In this document: positions 11,681 through 20,412 of the stretch, one piece after another
Numbering within the stretch: position 1 is the stretch's first letter
Layout: each line of letters opens with the position of its first letter
Assembly (NCBI GenBank): GCA_019912965.1
Contig: JAIOHM010000236.1
Coordinates: forward strand, 42,590 to 106,589
Direction of reading: 5' to 3'
Origin: Anaerolineae bacterium
GTDB taxonomy: Bacteria > Chloroflexota > Anaerolineae > Aggregatilineales > Phototrophicaceae
Length of the DNA: 64,000 nucleotides
Made by a program: the position numbers and the translations under genes
The notes under the pieces: generated by a model
The model's input: the letters and a program-made list of their open reading frames with translations, nothing else
Databases searched by the model: none
Told to the model about the DNA's origin: nothing

Positions 11681-12157
11681 TTAACCAATCCAAGTGCGCC
11701 ACTGTTCCGGGAGGGTTTTGCCCAACGCCTTTAAGTACACACTGGCGCGCCCGCAGAAAATCAACATCGCCTCGCGGTAAATATGCCCCTGCACTCCCGC
11801 AGTTGGCTTAAAACCACCGCGATCAATCGGCTTCTTAAGGTCTTCCTCAGAAAGTCCTTTGATGGTATTCACAATCTCTTCGTCCAGCGCCTTGAACCAT
11901 GTCTTCAATTTCTCGACACTGGTATCCAATCCCGGCTCAGGATTGCGATACGACCAATCGTGTTTGAAAGTTCTGAACGACTGAATATAGGTGTATTCGA
12001 TCTCCCCCATTTCGCGGCAGAGCGCCCCCAGGCTGACGTTGCTGCCACCGGGGGTAAACGCCAGATCAGCATCCGTCAAAATATCCATCATCTGGGTGCG
12101 GAGCGCCTGTGTCATCTCAAAGACTTCAATATGGTCACGGACAAAACTGTTGGTCAT
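11681..12157 (-). CDS. DinB-superfamily protein
   Basis: 158 residues, alpha-helical throughout. The order of motifs (N-terminal helix with MTQALRTQMMDIL, the PGGSNVSLGALCREMGEIEY segment, and a C-terminal GVQGHIYREAMLIFCGRASVY helix) fits the DinB/YfiT-like four-helix bundle. These often bind a divalent metal and some are bacillithiol- or mycothiol-dependent transferases, but I cannot see a full three-His set, so no activity is claimed. The ribosome site is AGGGA. It is divergent from the RNase H gene. Confidence 0.65.
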   Translation of the reverse strand: MTNSFVRDHIEVFEMTQALRTQMMDILTDADLAFTPGGSNVSLGALCREMGEIEYTYIQSFRTFKHDWSYRNPEPGLDTSVEKLKTWFKALDEEIVNTIKGLSEEDLKKPIDRGGFKPTAGVQGHIYREAMLIFCGRASVYLKALGKTLPEQWRTWIG

Positions 12158-12300
12158 GATTATCCCTACGATTCTGTGTATACAGACCTCATAAGTTCAT
12201 TTTAGCACAAATGATCTATACAAGTCAACAACCACGCGAAACAAACCACACCAATCTGGCAGTTGGCAGCATCACAAAAGCAGGCCATAATTCCCGCACT

Positions 12301-13185
12301 ATGAGCAAACCAAAAGTCACAATTTATACCGATGGTGGGGCACGTCCAAATCCCGGAACAGGTGGATGGGGTGCTGTCCTGATTTACCCTGACCGGGAAA
12401 GCGAACTCAGCGGTGGTGAAAAGGATTCCACCAACAACCGCATGGAACTGACGGCGGTCATCACGGCGCTGGATTCACTGGATCAGTCATATGCGGTTGA
12501 TCTATACACTGACAGCGAATATGTCAAAAACGGCATTACCCAGTGGATCAAAAACTGGATTAAAAAAGATTGGCGCGATGTCAAAAACCCGGATTTGTGG
12601 CAGCGTTTGCACACCGCCACGCAGCGCCACGAGATCAAATGGCATTGGGTGAAAGGCCACGCGGGACACGCTTACAACGAACGGGTAGACGAACTGGCGA
12701 CCCGCGAAATTGAACGGCTGACAGGCAAGTCTATCGTCCGTAAAGTTGAGGTGACACCAACGGTCAGCGCCGATATTCGCATTTACATCAACGCGGCATA
12801 TTCATTTGAGGATAAACGTGGTGGTTGGGGCGCAGTTATCGTCAATACCAGTGAGCAGGAATTCAGCGGGGCGGAACAGAACAGCAGCGAAAATCAATTG
12901 GTTTTGATCGCCAGCAGCACAGCGTTGGAATCGCTCAAATCGCCTGCCGATATTGTGGTTTACACCAACAGTGAATATCTGCAAAAGGGGATGAGCCAGT
13001 GGGTGAAAAGCTGGATTAAAAAGGGCTGGCGCACGGCAGCGGGCGAACCCGTCAAAAATCGTGAGCTATGGGAACGGCTGGTGAAAGCGGCTGAACCCCA
13101 TCAAATTCAGTGGGTTTATCAGAAGAAATACGATACGCCGCAAGCCCAACGCGCTTATGAACTCGCCAATAAACCTTTGCGTTAG
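12301..13185 (+). CDS. rnhA: Ribonuclease HI with a duplicated, degenerate second RNase H domain
   Basis: 294 residues, about twice the usual length. Domain 1 (residues 5-140) is a standard RNase HI with catalytic D11 (YTDGG), E49 (RMEL), D71 (YTDSEY) and D130 (NERVDELA). It cuts the RNA strand of RNA-DNA hybrids. Domain 2 (about 158-294) is clearly homologous, for example QWVKSWIKKGWR against QWIKNWIKKDWR, but the four acidic positions read N164, V201, N223 and Y286, so it should be inactive. The start is ATG 12301, with MSKPKVTIYTDGG as in the family; the ribosome site is weak. The second domain may bind substrate or act structurally. Confidence 0.9.
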   Translation: MSKPKVTIYTDGGARPNPGTGGWGAVLIYPDRESELSGGEKDSTNNRMELTAVITALDSLDQSYAVDLYTDSEYVKNGITQWIKNWIKKDWRDVKNPDLWQRLHTATQRHEIKWHWVKGHAGHAYNERVDELATREIERLTGKSIVRKVEVTPTVSADIRIYINAAYSFEDKRGGWGAVIVNTSEQEFSGAEQNSSENQLVLIASSTALESLKSPADIVVYTNSEYLQKGMSQWVKSWIKKGWRTAAGEPVKNRELWERLVKAAEPHQIQWVYQKKYDTPQAQRAYELANKPLR

Positions 13186-13195
13186 GCTGAACTCT

Positions 13196-13552
13196 TTATT
13201 CACCAACTGCTTGCTTAAGACCGAGTTGATCGAACACGCGCAGCATCAATTGGCGGAGTTCTTGTGCCACCGCTTCCGGTGAGTCGCCTGCCAACCCAAC
13301 GGCGATCAGGCGTTCTGCGGCGCGTAATTCGCCACAGTCTAACGCTAAGGTGGCGGCGCTGCGGTGCAATACCGAACGCGAGGGTTCAAGGTTTGTTTCG
13401 GCAATAGCATTTGCTGCATGGTGGTCTAGCTCAAACGCTTCCCGAAACAGGGCTTTGGCGCTGCTCTCGTCCTTACGGCTGCGCGCCAAGATTGCAAACC
13501 CAGCTAGTTCCATAGCCTTATCATGAATTGTGGTGATTTCCTGTAAATCCAT
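13196..13552 (-). CDS. Small helical protein, TPR-like, unknown function
   Basis: 118 residues, predicted all-helical, with paired helices (AMELAGFAILARSRKDESSAKALFREAFELD) of tetratricopeptide-like appearance: an Ala-rich helix, a charged turn, and a helix ending in Phe/Leu. There is no signal peptide and no membrane segment. It ends 10 bp from the convergent RNase H gene. No strong ribosome site is visible before the ATG, so the start is uncertain. Function unknown. Confidence 0.6.
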   Translation of the reverse strand: MDLQEITTIHDKAMELAGFAILARSRKDESSAKALFREAFELDHHAANAIAETNLEPSRSVLHRSAATLALDCGELRAAERLIAVGLAGDSPEAVAQELRQLMLRVFDQLGLKQAVGE

Positions 13553-13671
13553 AGGTGTTCTGGCTTGAAGAATGTCTATGTTGGACTAACCAATTGCTTT
13601 GCCCGTATCTCTATTCTAGGCCATAATAGCGCCCTTGACACTTTCCAGTCCTACGGGAGCCTAAACAACCC

Positions 13672-14838
13672 ATGCCCACGACAGCCAACCGTGTTTCGTC
13701 CTTTGGCACGACTATCTTTACGGAAATCAACGTCCTTGCACAGAAGCACGGCGCGATCAATCTGGGGCAGGGACGCCCGGATTTTGATGGCCCACCCGAT
13801 ATTGTGGCGGCGGCGGTCAAGGCGCTGCAATCCGGGCAGCATAACCAGTATGCACCGGGGCCGGGTGTGCCGAGTCTAAAACAGGGCATCGCTAACCATG
13901 TGGCGCGTTTCTACAATCTGGACATTGATCCAAATGCGGGCGTGGTCATCACCTCCGGCGCGACAGAAGCGGTGTTCGACTGCATACTCGGGTTGGTGGA
14001 TGCAGGCGATGAAGTGATCGTCATCGAGCCGTATTTCGACAGCTATGTGCCGAATCTGATTATGGCGGGCGCGACCCCGGTTTATGTGCCGCTGCATCCG
14101 CCGAGTTGGACGTTAGACCCCGACGAACTGCGGAAGGCCTTCACACCCAAGACGCGGGCGCTTTTGCTGAACACGCCGCATAATCCTACCGGACGGGTTT
14201 TCACGCGCGAAGAACTGACGATGATCGCGGAACTGTGCATCGAACATGATGTCACGGTGATTTCCGACGAAGTTTATGAACACATGACGTTTGATGGCAC
14301 ACTGCACATTCCGATTGCCACGCTGCCGGGGATGTTTGAGCGCACGGTGACGGTCAGCAGTTTGGGCAAAACCTTCAGCGTGACAGGCTGGAAAATCGGC
14401 TGGGTGTATGGACATCCTGATTTGGTCGCGGGTGTAGGGCGGGCGCACCAGTTCGTCACCTTTGCCAGCAACCATCCGGCGCAGGAAGCGGGCGCATATG
14501 CCTTCAGCCTGCCGGGAACGTACTATGAAGAATTGCAGGCGATGTACGTCACCAAACGCGATTTGATGATGGAAGCGGTGACGGGCGCGGGCATGACTGC
14601 TCATTCTCCCGAAGGGACATATTTTGTTATGGCGGATTTTTCGAACGTTTTTGAGGGCGACGATGTGGAATTTGCACGCTATCTAACCAGTGAAATCGGT
14701 GTGGCCTGCATCCCGCCGACCTTTTTCTACAGCCCGGAGCATGCCCATATCGCCCGCAAAACTGCCCGTTTCGCCTTCTGCAAAAGCGATGACACCTTAC
14801 GCCTCGCCGGGGAAAAAATGGCGAAATTGAGACGGTAA
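13672..14838 (+). CDS. PLP-dependent class I/II aminotransferase
   Basis: 388 residues, fold type I. The N-terminal INLGQGRPDFDGPP, NQYAPGPGVP and TSGATEAVFDCILG are family hallmarks. LNTPHNPTGRVF holds the Asn that contacts PLP, and K233 in SSLGKTFSVTGWKIGW forms the internal aldimine. The closest known types are YbdL-like methionine aminotransferases and kynurenine aminotransferases (KATs). It is followed by an M14 peptidase, so a role in amino-acid salvage is plausible, but the substrate is not determined. GGGAG lies about 12 bases upstream of the start. Confidence 0.9.
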   Translation: MPTTANRVSSFGTTIFTEINVLAQKHGAINLGQGRPDFDGPPDIVAAAVKALQSGQHNQYAPGPGVPSLKQGIANHVARFYNLDIDPNAGVVITSGATEAVFDCILGLVDAGDEVIVIEPYFDSYVPNLIMAGATPVYVPLHPPSWTLDPDELRKAFTPKTRALLLNTPHNPTGRVFTREELTMIAELCIEHDVTVISDEVYEHMTFDGTLHIPIATLPGMFERTVTVSSLGKTFSVTGWKIGWVYGHPDLVAGVGRAHQFVTFASNHPAQEAGAYAFSLPGTYYEELQAMYVTKRDLMMEAVTGAGMTAHSPEGTYFVMADFSNVFEGDDVEFARYLTSEIGVACIPPTFFYSPEHAHIARKTARFAFCKSDDTLRLAGEKMAKLRR

Positions 14839-14905
14839 ATTTGAACCGCCAGAACGCCAAGAAAGCAATTATTGCGAACTGCTAATCAACAAGGGAGTTT
14901 CATTC

Positions 14906-16594
14906 ATGCCCGAAATTCATTTTGACCGCTACTACCGCTATGAAGAACTGACGCAGCTTTTGATGGCTTTCGATGCCGAATATGCCGGGTTGGTGCAGTT
15001 GCAAAGCCTCGGCAAAAGCTATGAAGGCCGCGACATTTGGATGATCGCCGTCACCAATGAGGCGACCGGGCCAGCCAGCGAAAAGCCTGCTCTTTGGGTG
15101 GATGGCAACATTCATGCTTCGGAAGTCTCGCCCTCAACGGCCTGCCTGTACCTGTTGAACAAGCTCACCAGCCAGTACATGAAAGACCCGGAAATCACCC
15201 GCTGTCTGGATACCCGCGCGTTTTACATCTGCCCGCGCATTAATCCTGATGGGGCGGAATGGGCGCTGGCGGATAAACCCAAAATCATCCGTTCCAGCAC
15301 CCGCCCGTATCCGTATGATGAAGAACCTCTGGGCGGTTTGGTGAATGAAGATATTGACGGTGATGGACGCATGTTGATGATGCGAATCCCTGATCCGAAT
15401 GGGCGTTGGAAGCCACACCCCGACGAACCCCGTTTGCTGGTGCGCCGCGACCCGACTGAAACGGGCGGCACATATTATCGGGTGCTGCCCGAAGGGACGA
15501 TCAAAGATTATGATGGCGTGACGATTCAACTTCAGCCGAAGAAAGAACGGCTGGATATGAACCGCAACTTCCCGCTGGAATGGCGGCAGGAAGGCGAACA
15601 ACCCGGCGCGGGGCAGTATCCCACGTCAGAGCCGGAAATTCATGCCATTGTGGATTTCATCGCCCGTCACACCAATATCACCGGGGCAATTTCGTTCCAT
15701 ACTTACAGCGGTGTGCTGCTGCGGCCTTATGGGACACACCCGGATGACAACTTCCCGGCAGAAGATTTGTGGACGTTCCAGAAAATCGGTCAAAAAGGCA
15801 CGGATATTACGGGCTACCCGAACATCTCGGTGTATCACGAATTCCGCTATCATCCCAAAGAGGTCATTACAGGCGTATTTGACGACTGGGTTTATGACCA
15901 TCTGGGCGCGTTCGCGTGGACGGTGGAAATCTGGAGTCCCCAGCGGCAGGCGGGCATCACTGAATACAAGTATATTGACTGGTATCGGGAACATCCGATT
16001 GAAGACGATTTCAAAATGCTCAAGTGGAGCGATGAAAAACTCGATGGCAAGGGTTATGTCGAGTGGTATGCCTTCGACCATCCGCAGTTGGGGAAGGTGG
16101 AACTTGGCGGGTGGAATGCATTGTACGCATGGCGCAATCCACCGCCACAATTTTTGGAGAAGGAAATCGCGCCATTTGCAGAGTGGGCACTGTGGCATCT
16201 GCTGATTTCGCCGCGCCTCGAACTGCACAGCGTTACCGCCTCGCCATTGGGTGATGGACATTATCAAATCCAGATGGTGGTGCAGAACACCGGTTGGCTG
16301 CCCAGCTATGTCTCCAAGAAGGCGTTGGAGAAAAAGGTTGTGCGCGGTGTAATTGCCGAAATTGATTTGCCGGAAGGCGCATCGCTCAAAACGGGCAAGG
16401 GGCGTGAAGATATTGGGCAGCTTGAAGGTTGGAATAATCTCGGTGTCGCGTTGACCGCATGGGGATCAGCCGATGTCACCAGCGAACGGGCGAAGGTTGA
16501 ATGGGTGATCTTTGCGCCCAACAAAGGTACGGTCAAACTCATTGCACGTCATGAACGCGCTGGGGTTGTGCGGACGGAAGTTGAATTGATTTAA
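14906..16594 (+). CDS. M14-family zinc carboxypeptidase
   Basis: 562 residues. The zinc ligands H70 and E73 sit in DGNIHASEVSPS at almost the canonical positions 69/72; the third His is in ISFHTYSGVLL and the catalytic Glu in FAWTVEIW. DMNRNFP is the substrate-binding Asn-Arg pair. No signal peptide is seen, so it may work in the cytosol on imported peptides. The ~150 residues after the peptidase domain (LELHSVTASPLGDGHYQIQM onward) look like a beta-sandwich accessory domain. GGGAG gives a good ribosome site. The gap before it contains AACCGCCAGAACGCCAAG, a short motif I recall as common in Chloroflexota intergenic DNA. Confidence 0.9.
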   Translation: MPEIHFDRYYRYEELTQLLMAFDAEYAGLVQLQSLGKSYEGRDIWMIAVTNEATGPASEKPALWVDGNIHASEVSPSTACLYLLNKLTSQYMKDPEITRCLDTRAFYICPRINPDGAEWALADKPKIIRSSTRPYPYDEEPLGGLVNEDIDGDGRMLMMRIPDPNGRWKPHPDEPRLLVRRDPTETGGTYYRVLPEGTIKDYDGVTIQLQPKKERLDMNRNFPLEWRQEGEQPGAGQYPTSEPEIHAIVDFIARHTNITGAISFHTYSGVLLRPYGTHPDDNFPAEDLWTFQKIGQKGTDITGYPNISVYHEFRYHPKEVITGVFDDWVYDHLGAFAWTVEIWSPQRQAGITEYKYIDWYREHPIEDDFKMLKWSDEKLDGKGYVEWYAFDHPQLGKVELGGWNALYAWRNPPPQFLEKEIAPFAEWALWHLLISPRLELHSVTASPLGDGHYQIQMVVQNTGWLPSYVSKKALEKKVVRGVIAEIDLPEGASLKTGKGREDIGQLEGWNNLGVALTAWGSADVTSERAKVEWVIFAPNKGTVKLIARHERAGVVRTEVELI

Positions 16595-16639
16595 CAACCT
16601 CTTTCGGAGAAACCATTTGACTATTGGAGCTTTTCTCGT

Positions 16640-16659
16640 GGGCGTAACATGTTACGCCC
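16640..16659. repeat. 20-bp perfect palindrome GGGCGTAACATGTTACGCCC
   Basis: Perfect palindrome in the 258-bp gap before the cystathionine beta-synthase gene. Its right arm continues as CCTAC, giving the ...GCCCCTAC end shared with the elements at 16714 and 18320; the matching left arm has decayed. Confidence 0.8.
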
Positions 16660-16713
16660 CTACATAGCCAACGCGACATACATTTCCGAACGGGTTCTTA
16701 AAGAATATTTGCC

Positions 16714-16741
16714 GTAGGGACGAGACATATTTCGTCCCTAC
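16714..16741. repeat. GTAGGGACGA palindromic element
   Basis: Perfect 10-bp inverted repeat GTAGGGACGA (16714-16723) and TCGTCCCTAC (16732-16741) around an 8-base loop. It belongs with the elements at 16640 and 18320. Confidence 0.8.
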
Positions 16742-16852
16742 AACTGCTATCCTCTCGTTGGTTTTGCACTATTTCGTACCCTTCCGTCTTGTGGCGATTG
16801 CACACCCCGATTACACTGATTACATAGCAGAAGCGAGTAGAAAGTTTATTTC

Positions 16853-18307
16853 ATGGTCATCAGTGACACGATGCGTGCCTCGGCATTTGATTTACCCGCC
16901 GAACCGCAGATTCATGATAATGTGCTCGGCACGATGGGCAATACGCCGCTGGTACGACTGAACCGGGTGGCGCGCGGCGTCCGGGCGCAGATAGTCGCCA
17001 AAGTTGAATATTTTAATCCCGGCGGCTCGGTCAAAGATCGTATTGGCATCACCATCATTGAAGATGCCGAACGCGAAGGCAAGTTGAAACCGGGCGGCAC
17101 AATCGTCGAATCGACTTCCGGCAATACGGGTGTTGGGCTGGCGATTGCGGCGGCCATCAAGGGTTATAAGACTGTGTTCGTCATGCCGGATAAAATGTCT
17201 GAGGAAAAAATCCGGGTGCTGCGGGCATATGGCGCGCGGGTGGTGGTTACGCCCACCAATGTCGAACCAGAAGACCCCCGCAGTTATTACAGCGTCGCCA
17301 AGCAGATCGTGGCGGAAACGCCCAACAGCATCCTCGCCAACCAATATCACAATCCGGTCAATCCACAAACGCATTACGACACCACTGGCCCGGAAATCTG
17401 GCGGCAAACGGCGGGTAAAGTGGATGTATTCGTGGCAGGTATGGGCACGGGCGGCACAATCACAGGTGTGGGCAAATTCCTGAAAGAAATGAATCCCAAG
17501 ATTCAGATCGTCGGTGTAGACCCCATCGGCTCAATCCTCCACGACTATTTCTATACTGGAAAGATGACCGAAGCCCACAGCTATAAGACCGAAGGCATTG
17601 GCGAAGATTTCATCCCCTCGGTTTATGACTTCAACTACATCGACGATATGGTGAAGGTCAACGACAAAGAATCGCTGCTGATGACCCGCCGCCTTGTCCG
17701 CGAGGAAGGGTTGTTCGGCGGTGGTTCATGTGGGGCAGCCGTCGCGGGTGCGCTGCGTTACGCCACCGACCGCGCTCTAGGGGCAGATAAAATAGTAGTC
17801 GTTCTGCTGCCGGATAACGGTTCACGCTATCTGAGCAAGGTATTTGACGACAATTGGATGCGCGAAAACCGCTTTCTGGAAAGCGAGTGGGTGGAGACGC
17901 CGATTTCCGCCGTGTTGGAACGCAAGACCCGCCATGAGATGGTGGTCGCCCGCTGTGATGAATCGGTTACGGATGTGATCGGCAAGCTCAAGGCCGCTGA
18001 TGTTTCGCAGCTTCCGGTGGTTGGGGAACGCGATCAATTGTTGGGTCTGGTGAATGAGGTCAGCCTGCTAAACTACCTGCTCCGCCAGCCCGGAAGCGAT
18101 GCATCCAGCGTGTCGCTGGAAAATGCAGGCGTCATCAACACCAATGTGCCAACGGTGACATCGGAAACTCCGGTTGAGGCCATCATGAGCATTTTCACCA
18201 CCGAGAAGATTGCGTTGGTGACGGAACGCATCCCCGGCAGCGATGACCGCCGTGTGGTGGGCATTATGACTCAAATTGATCTGCTGGATTTCCTGGCGAG
18301 TCGATAG
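16853..18307 (+). CDS. Cystathionine beta-synthase (PLP domain plus CBS pair)
   Basis: 484 residues. The PLP domain (about 20-345) has K61 in NPGGSVKDRIG, the phosphate loop STSGNTGVGLA and GTGGTITGVGKF. A pair of CBS domains follows (about 360-484, e.g. VSQLPVVGERDQLLGLV and VGIMTQIDLL), which usually bind adenosyl ligands and regulate the enzyme. It condenses serine (or O-acetylserine) with homocysteine (or sulfide). The CBS pair favours cystathionine beta-synthase over cysteine synthase, and the cystathionine gamma-synthase/lyase gene at 23993 supports a transsulfuration route. No heme-binding N-terminal region is present. A second in-frame ATG at 16871 is a possible start. Confidence 0.88.
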   Translation: MVISDTMRASAFDLPAEPQIHDNVLGTMGNTPLVRLNRVARGVRAQIVAKVEYFNPGGSVKDRIGITIIEDAEREGKLKPGGTIVESTSGNTGVGLAIAAAIKGYKTVFVMPDKMSEEKIRVLRAYGARVVVTPTNVEPEDPRSYYSVAKQIVAETPNSILANQYHNPVNPQTHYDTTGPEIWRQTAGKVDVFVAGMGTGGTITGVGKFLKEMNPKIQIVGVDPIGSILHDYFYTGKMTEAHSYKTEGIGEDFIPSVYDFNYIDDMVKVNDKESLLMTRRLVREEGLFGGGSCGAAVAGALRYATDRALGADKIVVVLLPDNGSRYLSKVFDDNWMRENRFLESEWVETPISAVLERKTRHEMVVARCDESVTDVIGKLKAADVSQLPVVGERDQLLGLVNEVSLLNYLLRQPGSDASSVSLENAGVINTNVPTVTSETPVEAIMSIFTTEKIALVTERIPGSDDRRVVGIMTQIDLLDFLASR

Positions 18308-18319
18308 CGGTTAGGATTT

Positions 18320-18346
18320 GTAGGGGTGAACGCTGTTTGCCCCTAC
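18320..18346. repeat. GTAGGGG palindromic element
   Basis: GTAGGGGTGAAC (18320-18331) and GTTTGCCCCTAC (18335-18346) pair over 10 of 12 positions. It is the third member of the small palindrome group and flanks the other side of the cystathionine beta-synthase gene. It could also act as a weak terminator for that gene. Confidence 0.7.
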
Positions 18347-18368
18347 CCTTAGCGAAAACCACCAGTTT

Positions 18369-18950
18369 ATGCCGCAAATCATCAAGTTTTGGAAGCCATT
18401 TAATGTTCTGACACAGTTCACCGATAAGGATGGACGCCCAACCTTATCGGATTACATCTCTATTCCCAATGTGTATGCGGCTGGACGGTTGGATATGGAC
18501 AGCGAGGGTTTGCTGCTGCTGACCGATTCGCCGCGCCTCAAAACCCGTTTGACCGATCCCCACTATGAGCATCCGCGCACCTATTGGGTACAGGTCGAAC
18601 ACATCCCCGATGAATCCGCACTGCAAAAACTTCGGGGTGGGCTGGAGCTAAACGACGGACTCACGCGACTCGCACAGACCGAACTGTTGCCCCGAGCGCC
18701 AGATTTGCCAGAACGCTCTGTGCCGATTCGCTTTCGTAAAAATGTGCCGGACTGCTGGATTCAGCTAACCCTGACCGAAGGCCGCAATCGTCAGGTGCGC
18801 CGGATGACCGCCGCCATTGGGCATCCAACGCTGCGGTTGGTTCGATGGGCGATTGGGCCGATTACGCTGGCGGGTTTGCAACCGGGAGAGTGGCGACCAC
18901 TGACGCGCGACGAAGAAAATGCCTTATGGAAAAGTGCGCTGCGGAAATGA
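18369..18950 (+). CDS. RluE-like 23S rRNA pseudouridine synthase
   Basis: 193 residues. It isomerises uridine to pseudouridine in rRNA. The catalytic Asp lies in AAGRLDMDSEGLLLLT, the RsuA/RluB/RluE/RluF motif, and the C-terminal TEGRNRQVRRMTAAIGHPTL is the family RNA-contact motif. There is no S4 domain at the N-terminus, as in RluE, and KPFNVLTQFTDKDGRPTL also matches RluE. The exact target base (U2457 in E. coli) is inference. No strong ribosome site is seen before the ATG. Confidence 0.88.
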   Translation: MPQIIKFWKPFNVLTQFTDKDGRPTLSDYISIPNVYAAGRLDMDSEGLLLLTDSPRLKTRLTDPHYEHPRTYWVQVEHIPDESALQKLRGGLELNDGLTRLAQTELLPRAPDLPERSVPIRFRKNVPDCWIQLTLTEGRNRQVRRMTAAIGHPTLRLVRWAIGPITLAGLQPGEWRPLTRDEENALWKSALRK

Positions 18951-18980
18951 AAAGAGGTGAGCCGCTTGGACTCACCCTTT
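18951..18980. terminator. Hairpin terminator between convergent genes
   Basis: AAAG-a-GGTGAG (18951-18961) pairs with CTCACCCTTT (18971-18980) with a one-base bulge and a 9-base loop. It starts right after the pseudouridine synthase stop and ends 10 bp before the opposing NHL gene, so it can stop both. Confidence 0.65.
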
Positions 18981-18989
18981 GCTTATGGA

Positions 18990-20198
18990 TCAGGGTAGTA
19001 CAGATGCAGGCACGACGAGGATACGATTGTTACCCGTATCGCTGATGTATAAGCTGCCATCAGGCGCGACCAGCACAAACTGCGGGGCTTTCAGGTTTTG
19101 GGCGCTGGGTGCGCCGGAATTGCCGCTTCCGTCGTTATTAGCTGCGCCACTGGTGAAACTTCCAAACTGACCGAATACCCAATCCGCCGTTGTATCCCCA
19201 TCATCGGCGAAGTACAGGACGCGGTTATTGTCGCGGTCAGCCACATACAATCCGCCTTTGCTATCCAGCGCGACCGAGGGTGGTTGATTGAAATTATCTG
19301 CGCTAGGGGCGCCACCATCATTAGCAGCGCCGGAGGTAAAAATACCGTTGTGTCCATACACCCGGTCAGCAGTGGTGTTGCCATCATTGGCGAAATACAA
19401 CACGCGATGATTTTCCCGGTCAGCCACATACAATCCGCCAGTGCTATCCAACGCCAACCCACGCGGGAAATTCAGCGTATCCGCGCTCGGTGTGCCGCCG
19501 TTGTTCTTCGCACCATTGGCAAAACTGCCAAACTGCCCATACACCCCATCAGCGGTAGTATTGCCGTCGTTAGCGAAATACAACACCCGATGATTGCTGG
19601 AATCGCTGACATATAGTGCGCCATCGCTCGCTGCCAGCACCCCTAATGAGAACACGCCAATCGTATCCGCGCTGGGGATGCCATTGCCGCCCACACCATC
19701 ATTATTCGGCGGATTGGTTGCATAACTGCCGAACTGTCCATACACCCGATCAGCAGTGGTGTTGCCATCGTTAGCGAAATACAACACCCGATGATTTTCC
19801 CGGTCGGTGACATATAAACCGCCGTCCGGGGCAAGCGAAAGTCCCACCGGGAAATCGAGCGAATCAGCACTGGCAACACCTGAACCACCCACGCCATCGA
19901 AATTGGCAATGTACGAATTCAGATTGCCATATTGTCCATATACCCGATCTGCGGATGTATTGCCATCAGCCGTGTAATACAGTATCCGGCTGTTATTACG
20001 ATCAGCCACATACACCCCCCCGCTGCTGTCGATGGCAAGCCCAACCGGAAAGCTAAGACCATCGGCGGTATGTCCGGCAGCGTTTGACGTAAAATCCGGC
20101 TGACCATAAACAATTGCGGCAGACGGCTGATCTTGGGCTTGTGTGATTGTGACGGTGATGAGGAGCAAAAAGAACAAAACAACCAGTTTTCGAAGCAT
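18990..20198 (-). CDS. Secreted NHL-repeat beta-propeller protein
   Basis: 402 residues with a signal peptide (MLRKLVVLFFLLLITVTITQA, cut near residue 21). The mature part is six NHL-type repeats of about 60-65 residues with the core GLYVADRENHRVLYFANDGN and the linker TADRVYGQFGSF. It should fold as a six-bladed propeller outside the cell. NHL propellers bind proteins or polymers; no catalytic site is visible. Several repeats are nearly identical at DNA level, showing recent duplication or gene conversion. AAGGA lies 7 bases before the ATG. Confidence 0.85.
   Translation of the reverse strand: MLRKLVVLFFLLLITVTITQAQDQPSAAIVYGQPDFTSNAAGHTADGLSFPVGLAIDSSGGVYVADRNNSRILYYTADGNTSADRVYGQYGNLNSYIANFDGVGGSGVASADSLDFPVGLSLAPDGGLYVTDRENHRVLYFANDGNTTADRVYGQFGSYATNPPNNDGVGGNGIPSADTIGVFSLGVLAASDGALYVSDSSNHRVLYFANDGNTTADGVYGQFGSFANGAKNNGGTPSADTLNFPRGLALDSTGGLYVADRENHRVLYFANDGNTTADRVYGHNGIFTSGAANDGGAPSADNFNQPPSVALDSKGGLYVADRDNNRVLYFADDGDTTADWVFGQFGSFTSGAANNDGSGNSGAPSAQNLKAPQFVLVAPDGSLYISDTGNNRILVVPASVLP
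19354..19823 (-). repeat. Near-identical DNA repeats inside the NHL gene
   Basis: A block of about 87 bases at 19354-19440 recurs almost unchanged at 19737-19823, with a more diverged copy near 19540-19612. They encode equivalent propeller blades. Confidence 0.8.
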
Positions 20199-20412
20199 AA
20201 CAAATCCTTTTTACTATAGATATGCTCTAACACTATAGCATTGCTTCAAAATCCGATTGGCAAGTGTAGGCGATTTTTTGCAGGTTTTTACAACAAAAAT
20301 ATGCTCCTTAAGCCGGAAATGCGGCCAGCCTGATAAACAGGCCGTATCAGGTTACATTACGCACATTACAACCTATCTGGAAGCCATACCCAAACCGTAT
20401 CAAAACACAAGA

